64,000 nucleotides of DNA from Streptomyces tendae (GTDB lineage: Bacteria; Actinomycetota; Actinomycetes; Streptomycetales; Streptomycetaceae): assembly GCF_008632955.1 (NCBI RefSeq), contig NZ_CP043959.1:1178001-1242000 (forward strand), in the 5' to 3' direction. Of this stretch, positions 58,559 to 64,000 are shown piece after piece (position 1 is the first letter of the stretch; each line of letters opens with the position of its first letter). The notes under the pieces were generated by a model, which worked only from the letters and a program-made list of their open reading frames with translations, searched no databases and was not told where the DNA came from. The translations under genes and the position numbers were made by a program.

Positions 58559-58626
58559 ACGTTCGTATCGAGGACCCGGGCCTTTCCCGTGCCCGGGGTG
58601 CGGGCCGGTGCCTGGAGCCGTTCGGG

Positions 58627-59457
58627 TCAGCCGCCGGCGGCGAAGTCCTGCACCCGGTCGAGGGTGCCGTTGAAGCGGTCGTGGTCGCCGACCGTCGGGC
58701 CGGTCGAGGTGTACTGCCACATCGTGTACGTGTCCCAGCCGGCGGGCAGGTCGCCCACGGTGGAGGCGTACCGGGCGATCCACAGCGGGCTGGTGGAGGC
58801 GAAGCCCGCGTAGTCGCCGGTGCACTGCTGCCACCAGCTGGTGGCGGTGTAGATGACGGCGCTGCGGCCGGTACGGGCGCGGTACCGGTCGAGGAAGTCG
58901 CGGATCCAGCTCACCATCGAGCTCGCCGACTTGCCGTAGCAGGCGTCGCCGTACGGGTTCCACTCGATGTCCAGGACGCCCGGCAGGGTGCGGCCGTCGG
59001 CGGACCAGGCGCCGCCGCGGTCCACGAAGTAGTCCGCCTGGGCGGCGCCGCTCGCGGTGTCCGGCGTCGCGAAGTGGTAGGCGCCGCGCACCATGCCGAC
59101 GTCGTAGGAGCCGTTGTACTGCTGGGAGTGGTACGGGTTGGTGTAGTACGTGCCCTCTGTGGCCTTGGCGTAGGCCCAGCGGACCCCGCTGTTCCACAGG
59201 GTCGGCCAGGCGACGTTGCCCTGGTGGCTGGAGACGTCCACCCCTTCCGTCTGGGTGGAGCGCGCGGTGGGCAGGCCGGCCTCGCCGTCGTGGGCGAGGA
59301 CGCCCATGCCCATGTGGGCGGAGCCGCGCGGCGGGACGGTGGGGGCGGACTCGTCGGCGGTGGCCGCGGTCGAGGGGAGGGCGAGGGCCGCGAGCAGGAC
59401 GGCGCCGGCGGCCCCGAGCGCGCGTATACGGACGAGCCGGGATCTGGACACAGGCAT
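58627..59457 (-). CDS. Secreted GH25 lysozyme (muramidase)
   Basis: A 276-residue precursor. Signal peptide of about 35 residues (basic n-region, AAGAVLLAALALPSTAATA). The GH25 domain starts EGVDVSSHQGNVAWP (first catalytic Asp), then GAYHFATPDT, LDIEWNPYG (the D-x-E acid pair) and MWQYTSTGPTVGDHDRF, ending at the chain terminus without a cell-wall-binding module. It is like the extracellular Chalaropsis-type/Cellosyl muramidases of Streptomyces and cleaves the peptidoglycan glycan backbone. CGGAGATG precedes ATG 59457. Confidence 0.92.
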   Translation of the reverse strand: MPVSRSRLVRIRALGAAGAVLLAALALPSTAATADESAPTVPPRGSAHMGMGVLAHDGEAGLPTARSTQTEGVDVSSHQGNVAWPTLWNSGVRWAYAKATEGTYYTNPYHSQQYNGSYDVGMVRGAYHFATPDTASGAAQADYFVDRGGAWSADGRTLPGVLDIEWNPYGDACYGKSASSMVSWIRDFLDRYRARTGRSAVIYTATSWWQQCTGDYAGFASTSPLWIARYASTVGDLPAGWDTYTMWQYTSTGPTVGDHDRFNGTLDRVQDFAAGG

Positions 59458-59683
59458 GACGCATCTCCGAACGGTCGTGGGGCGAACCCGGAATGTGACC
59501 CACATCGCATGTAGTGGGCATGCCACGTAATGGCCTGGTAGAGAAACTGCCGACGTCGACCACGGCGGGCGGGCGGACCGCCGCGCTGCCGTTGGTCTAC
59601 GCCTGCGAAATACTTATGGAGCTGCGGCGACGTCGCCACTTGGCGCCAGACGTTCAGAACCGGAAACCGAGGCAGGGGCACAC

Positions 59684-60178
59684 GTGCACGAAGACGTAAA
59701 CGGCGGCGGGGAACGCGCCGCCTCGCCGGAGCCCGCGTCCGGTGTGGAGGAGCCCGCGTTCCTGGCCCTGGAGCGGGAGTTGACGGTTCTGCTGCGCCGG
59801 GCGCGGGCCAGCCAGGGGGAGATGGCGCGCGAGGTGCACCCCGACCTGGAGCCGTCCGCGTACGGGCTGCTGGTCCGTCTGGATGAGTGCGGCCGGCAGC
59901 GGGCCACCGAACTCGCCGCGTACATCGGCGTGGGCAAGGCGACGATGTCCCGCCAGCTGCGTGCCCTGGAAGAGCTCGGACTCGTGGGGCGCGAGCCGGA
60001 CCCCGCCGACGGGCGCGCCTGGCTCGTCACCCTCACGGACGAGGGGCGGCGGCGGGTGAGCAGGGTGCGTGAGGCCCGCCGCGCCCGCTACGCCGGCCGG
60101 TTCGCCGACTGGGACCCGACGGAGGTCACGGAACTCGCCCGCCTGCTCAACCGGCTGAACCGGGGGATGGAACGGTAG
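59684..60178 (+). CDS. MarR-family transcriptional regulator
   Basis: A 164-residue winged-helix regulator. SAYGLLVRLDECGRQRATEL precedes the recognition helix AYIGVGKATMSRQLRALEELG, and the wing is VGREPDPADGRAWLVTLTDEG. Flanking helices form the dimer interface. Ligand and target unknown; it is isolated between the divergent GH25 gene (226 bases) and the convergent PP2C gene, so it may act on the neighbouring divergent promoter. GTG 59684 is the start. Confidence 0.88.
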   Translation: MHEDVNGGGERAASPEPASGVEEPAFLALERELTVLLRRARASQGEMAREVHPDLEPSAYGLLVRLDECGRQRATELAAYIGVGKATMSRQLRALEELGLVGREPDPADGRAWLVTLTDEGRRRVSRVREARRARYAGRFADWDPTEVTELARLLNRLNRGMER

Positions 60179-60329
60179 GAGACGGCCCCGCCGCCCGGCC
60201 GGGGGCGCGGTGACCGGCGGCCGGCCCGTGACCGGGGCGCGCAGGTGTCCCCCGCGCGGGTGAAGCCCGGCCGTTCGCGCGCAGGCGGCTCGTCGTCCGG
60301 GCGGCCGCCGCCCGTCGGTGGGGAGCTCC

Positions 60330-61124
60330 TCAGGCGGGTGGCAGGTCGGTGTGGACGATCGTCGCGTCGTCGTGGGTCTTGCCGCGGCGGGGCGGGACGC
60401 GGGCCGCGTCCGCGTGCTCCAGGGACCGGACCCGGTCCACCAGCGCCCGCGCGCCCTCAGTGCGGATCAGGGCGAGGCAGTCCGCCCAGTCACCCTCGCC
60501 GAACCGCTCCACCCACCGCGCAGCGCCGTCCGTCAGCGCCGCCAGCGCGCGCACCTCGCCGCGCGGGAGGGAGCCCGTGACCGCCCGTGAGGACACCGCC
60601 GGGTCCGCCGCGGCGGTGAAGAAGCCGCCCTCCTTGTTGCGCAGCGTGGTGTCGACGACGGCGTGGCTGGCCAGGGCCGAAAGGGGCAGCCGGTCCAGCC
60701 GGTCGTCCCTGACCGCCGTGACCGTGCCGTCCGTCGACTCCACCAGCAGCACCGAGTCGGACAGCACGAGCCAGTCCACCGAGTCGGACGACCAGCGCGC
60801 CAGCACCACCGTCGCCTGCGGCGTTCGGGGGTGAGAAAGGTCACAGGTCGCCGCGTGGCTCCCGGCCGTGCGCGCGATGGCCCGGGACAGCAGCTCGGCC
60901 GGCGGAACATCCGGGAGGGAAACGGTCAGTTCGGTCAGCGCGCCGCCCAGCCGGGCGGTGAACCAGGGCACCGAATGCAGACAGCCGCCCCCGTCGGACG
61001 GCGGCGTGACGCCGTCCAGGACCACGAGCGAACCGCCCTGCCCGGAGGCCGGAAGTCCGACGCTCGCGAAGTCCTCGTTGGGGCGTCCCGGATCACCGGG
61101 CTCCGAAACAAGTTCCGTGCGCAT
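60330..61124 (-). CDS. Protein phosphatase 2C-like protein
   Basis: A 264-residue PP2C-type metal-dependent phosphatase. PNEDFASVGLPASGQGGSL and VVLDGVTPP hold the motif I/II metal ligands (the usual DG box is D-G-V here), and ALTDGAARWVERF and THDDATIV supply the C-terminal Asp ligands. The length is close to the catalytic core with no sensor domain. The substrate may be a phosphorylated anti-sigma antagonist or signalling protein. ATG 61124 begins MRTELVSEPGDPGRPNEDF; upstream codons lack a family signature. It is divergent from the sensor kinase gene. Confidence 0.85.
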   Translation of the reverse strand: MRTELVSEPGDPGRPNEDFASVGLPASGQGGSLVVLDGVTPPSDGGGCLHSVPWFTARLGGALTELTVSLPDVPPAELLSRAIARTAGSHAATCDLSHPRTPQATVVLARWSSDSVDWLVLSDSVLLVESTDGTVTAVRDDRLDRLPLSALASHAVVDTTLRNKEGGFFTAAADPAVSSRAVTGSLPRGEVRALAALTDGAARWVERFGEGDWADCLALIRTEGARALVDRVRSLEHADAARVPPRRGKTHDDATIVHTDLPPA

Positions 61125-61519
61125 CCGGCCAGTCTGCACGAGCTCCCCACAACGCCCGCAAAAGCCGGGCAGGGTTCGTACGTTCTCCACAGGCGCGCAG
61201 GTCAGACGCCTGGTTTGGGAGGTAATGAAGGGCTCCGGGAAGACGTGGCGGCGAATATTGCCACCGCCCGCCGCAGACGTCCAACCGGCCTGCCGCGCGG
61301 GTCCGCTGCGGAGCACAACGGAACTTGCCCCTCAACTCGCCTCCGATGTTCACTCCTTCGAGTGGCGGGTCAGGTGATGCGCATCCACTGTCCACGGGCA
61401 CTGGGAGGGTCGGGGAGCGATGGGGGCGCCTCGCTGTCCGAGCGCGGCCGGCGGCTCGGGAAGAGCGCCCGCGCCCGATGACGGAGCGTCACGCGGACCC
61501 ACGGGTACACGAGTCAGGA
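61125..61519. other. Divergent intergenic region between PP2C and sensor kinase
   Basis: These 395 bases have no supported ORF in either direction. They must contain the promoters for both genes; no consensus hexamers or operators are convincing. Confidence 0.5.
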
Positions 61520-64000
61520 ATGCGAGCACCGGTGCAGAAGACGCGGCCTCGTCGCAAGGACAAGCAGGCGGCCCTCACGGGGGACGCGCAGCAGACGCCC
61601 ACCGTGGGCAAAGGCCGCCCCACCCACGTACGTAACCGCCTCGTCGTCGCCGTGGCCGTGGTGGCCGCGGCGATCGCCGGGGCCGGCGCGCCCTCCGTAC
61701 TGGCGGCCTCCCAACAGCTGAAGGACGCGCAGGAACTGGTCACGCTCGCCGAGCGGACCGAGGACGCGCTCGCCCTCGCCCACTCCCTCGCCGACGAGCG
61801 TGACGAGGTCGTCCCCTACATCGCGGCGGGCCGCCCCAAGTCCAAGGCGCCCTCCGAGGAGCACAGCGCCCGGGTGGACCGGCAGGTCGAGGAACTGCGT
61901 GCCGACAGCGACACCTCGACGGCGCTGCGCGAGGAGCTCGACGCCGTCGCCACCGTGCGCCGGGCCGCGCTCACCGGCAGGAGCAGCGCCCTGGAGGCCC
62001 ACCAGGCGTACTCCACCGCCATCTCCCAGCTGCACCGGCTCGCCGCACGCCTGGCCGACGAGACCCCGCCCCGCGCCGGGTCCGGCGCGCACGCGCTCGC
62101 CGAGCTGGACACCGCCGTCCAGCAGGCCGCCGCCACCCGCGGGCTGCTGCTCGCCGTGCTGAACGTGCCGAGCACCACGGAGACCGTGATCGACCCGATC
62201 ACCGGGCTGCCGGTCACCTCCACCAGCACCTCGGAGGCCGACGAGGAGCGGCGCCACGCGCTGTCCGCCGCCGCGCTCCAGGCGCGGGTACGCTCCGACG
62301 CGGCCCTCGCCGACTTCCGGGACGCCGCGCCGAAGGCCGCCCGCGCCTCCTACGACTCGACGGTCACCGGCCCCGAGGTCGACACCGCGGAGAAGTACCT
62401 GGAGAAGCTCACCGACAAGCCGACCCTCTCCGACTCCGAGCTGAACACCAGCCCCAAGAAGCTGGCGGCGGCGCTCACCGCGCGGATCGAGACGATGCGC
62501 GGGGCCGAGTCCGCGCTGTTCGACCAGCGCACCAAGGAACTCGCCCAGCTGCGCGACGACGACGTCACCGAGCTGGAGATCAGGATCGCCGCCCTCGGCG
62601 CCCTCATGCTGCTCGCCGTCGGCATCGCCACGGCGATGGCCCGCACCCTCACCCGCCCGCTGTCGGTGCTGCGCCGGGGCTCGGCCCGCCTCGCGGAGGC
62701 GGAGGACCCCACCGCCGAGGAACCGGTCACCTTCACCGGCCGCAACGACGAGTTCGCCCAGGTCGTCCGCTCCGTCAACGCCCTGCACGCGCACGCCGCC
62801 GGACTCGCCCAGCGGATCGCCACGCTGGAGGCCGACCGCAAGCACCTGGTCGGGCAGCGGCAGAAGATGGCCGACGCCCGCGAGGAACTGCGCACCGAAC
62901 TCGCCGAGGCCACCGCCCACATGGAGCGGCTGCGCACCAGCATCGGCGGAACGTTCGTCAACCTCGCCCTGCGCACGCTCGGCCTGGTCGAGCGGCAGCT
63001 CGGCGTGATCGAGGGGCTCGAGGAGCGGGAGGACGACCCGGACCGCCTGGCCACCCTCTTCAAGCTCGACCACTTCGCCACGGTCATGCGCCGGCACAGC
63101 GAGAACCTGCTGGTCCTCGCCGGCACCGAGCACGGCCGGCACACGGCGGGCCCGGTCCCGCTGGTCGACGTCGTCCGCGCCGCGGTGAGCGAGATCGAGC
63201 GGTACGAGCGGGTGCGGATCGCGGCGCTGCCGCCGCACGCGAACATCGCCGGCTTCGCGGCGGACGACCTGTCCCACCTGCTGGCCGAACTCATGGAGAA
63301 CGCCACCTCGTTCTCCCCGCCCGACATGCCCGTCGAGGTCTCCGGCTGGCTGCTGGAGAACGGCGAGGTCATGCTCTCCGTCCAGGACGAGGGCATCGGC
63401 ATGGCCGCCGACCGGCTGGAGCGGCTCAACACCCGGCTGTCCGAGTTCGACCCGGAGGCGGCGTACGACGCGGAGTCCGACGACGGTCTCGGCCTCGGCC
63501 TGTACGTCGTGGCCCGGCTCGCCCACCGGCACGGTGTCCGGGTGCAGCTGCGCAAGCAGAAGCAGGGCGGGATCGCGGCGGTCGTCGTCCTCCCCGACCC
63601 CCTGCTGGCGCCCGCCACGCCCACCGCGGTCCCCGCATCGGTCCCCGGCGGCGCCCACGCGGTGTCCCTGCCGGGCGCGGACGCCGAGGCCAACTCCAAC
63701 GTCCTGCCGGGCCGTTCGGCGGCCGGCGACCCCCTGGTCGACCTGGCCGAACGCTCCATCCAGGCCCACGCCACCACGGAAGCAGCGGCCCCGGCCGCGC
63801 CGGCCGCCCCGGATGCCCCGGAGACGTCCGGCCCCGCCCCCGCCGACGGGCGGACGGACACCGTCGCGCCGGACGACGAGGACCGGGCAGCCGCGCACGA
63901 GGCGCCCCTCACCGACGACCTCGAGAACCCGGCCCGGGGCGACGCCCGTCCGGCCGCCGCGCCTGCGCCGGACCTCGACGCAGCCGTTCAGGCCGACACC
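61520..64000 (+). CDS. CvnA-like nitrate/nitrite-sensor-type histidine kinase (partial, cut by window end)
   Basis: The frame is open from ATG 61520 (alternative GTG 61532) to the window end, at least 827 residues. A basic N-terminus leads into a membrane segment (LVVAVAVVAAAIAGAGAPSVLAA), then a helical extracytoplasmic domain of the NIT type, a second membrane segment (IAALGALMLLAVGIATAMA), HAMP, and a long coiled coil. The conserved RRHSENLLVLAG lies before an HATPase domain with LLAELMENATSFSPPD (N box), DEGIGMA and GLGLYVVARLAHRHG. A disordered Ala/Pro/Asp-rich tail continues past the edge. This is the pattern of CvnA in Streptomyces conservons, in which CvnB-D (roadblock, DUF742, GTPase) should follow beyond the window. 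Confidence 0.85.
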   Translation, partial: MRAPVQKTRPRRKDKQAALTGDAQQTPTVGKGRPTHVRNRLVVAVAVVAAAIAGAGAPSVLAASQQLKDAQELVTLAERTEDALALAHSLADERDEVVPYIAAGRPKSKAPSEEHSARVDRQVEELRADSDTSTALREELDAVATVRRAALTGRSSALEAHQAYSTAISQLHRLAARLADETPPRAGSGAHALAELDTAVQQAAATRGLLLAVLNVPSTTETVIDPITGLPVTSTSTSEADEERRHALSAAALQARVRSDAALADFRDAAPKAARASYDSTVTGPEVDTAEKYLEKLTDKPTLSDSELNTSPKKLAAALTARIETMRGAESALFDQRTKELAQLRDDDVTELEIRIAALGALMLLAVGIATAMARTLTRPLSVLRRGSARLAEAEDPTAEEPVTFTGRNDEFAQVVRSVNALHAHAAGLAQRIATLEADRKHLVGQRQKMADAREELRTELAEATAHMERLRTSIGGTFVNLALRTLGLVERQLGVIEGLEEREDDPDRLATLFKLDHFATVMRRHSENLLVLAGTEHGRHTAGPVPLVDVVRAAVSEIERYERVRIAALPPHANIAGFAADDLSHLLAELMENATSFSPPDMPVEVSGWLLENGEVMLSVQDEGIGMAADRLERLNTRLSEFDPEAAYDAESDDGLGLGLYVVARLAHRHGVRVQLRKQKQGGIAAVVVLPDPLLAPATPTAVPASVPGGAHAVSLPGADAEANSNVLPGRSAAGDPLVDLAERSIQAHATTEAAAPAAPAAPDAPETSGPAPADGRTDTVAPDDEDRAAAHEAPLTDDLENPARGDARPAAAPAPDLDAAVQADT

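Noticed and set aside
61514..63898. 794-codon minus-strand frame opposite the sensor kinase
   Set aside because: The plus strand encodes a clear kinase; the minus frame is low-complexity Gly/Val/Glu-rich shadow.

Overview
This window is chromosomal DNA of a Streptomyces. It is uniformly GC-rich with strong third-position GC bias, uses many GTG starts, and packs genes with ATGA/GTGA stop-start overlaps. Gene order matches the core S. coelicolor region around aroA-sigR-rsrA, albaflavenone, nrdABS, dasR-nagB, wblE, sigH, sodN-sodX, malic enzyme, kgd and lon (order recalled, not searched). No rRNA, tRNA, CRISPR array, prophage or transposase was found.

Region by region. 0-10 kb: aroA-rsgA operon, an M50-type membrane protease, an SRAP abasic-site protein, a frameshifted hydrolase, the thiol-stress pair sigR-rsrA with its sigma-R promoter, two HD-domain membrane proteins (the first frameshifted) and a TPR protein. 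10-13.5 kb: peptide deformylase, then the two-gene albaflavenone operon (epi-isozizaene synthase and CYP170A1). 13.5-18.5 kb: class Ia ribonucleotide reductase nrdA-nrdB with an AraC-type nrdS downstream, controlled by a cobalamin riboswitch and twin NrdR boxes; nrdA carries a frameshift. 18.5-25 kb: an acetyltransferase, an MctP-type symporter with its small DUF3311 partner, dasR and nagB with three dre operators, and a PdtaS-like sensor kinase. 25-31 kb: wblE, a lipid/diacylglycerol kinase, sigH with its anti-sigma factor, a UBP zinc finger and a Na+/H+ antiporter. 31-40 kb: a PLP enzyme, a peptidoglycan amidase, a family 2B encapsulin with a polyprenyl synthase and an acetyltransferase, VOC/AraC genes, nickel superoxide dismutase with its processing peptidase, and a methyltransferase. 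40-49 kb: a polar amino acid ABC transporter, malic enzyme, an oxidoreductase, a HTH/Clp-N pair with tandem operators, and a PadR/DUF4097 pair. 49-64 kb: the fused 2-oxoglutarate dehydrogenase/decarboxylase Kgd, an OmpR-type two-component system, lon with a ClgR box, a GH25 lysozyme, MarR, PP2C, and the start of a CvnA-like sensor kinase cut by the window end.

Common themes are stress and metabolic regulation: thiol stress (sigR), osmotic/developmental stress (sigH), deoxynucleotide supply (NrdR, B12), amino sugars (DasR), nickel-dependent superoxide defence and proteolysis (ClgR/Lon). The least described system is the encapsulin-prenyl synthase cluster at 33.1-36.6 kb. Three coding disruptions fall within the first 17 kb (near 4490, 6785 and 16135). 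They may be real mutations or sequencing indels; two of them put an upstream gene into the same open frame as its overlapping downstream partner.
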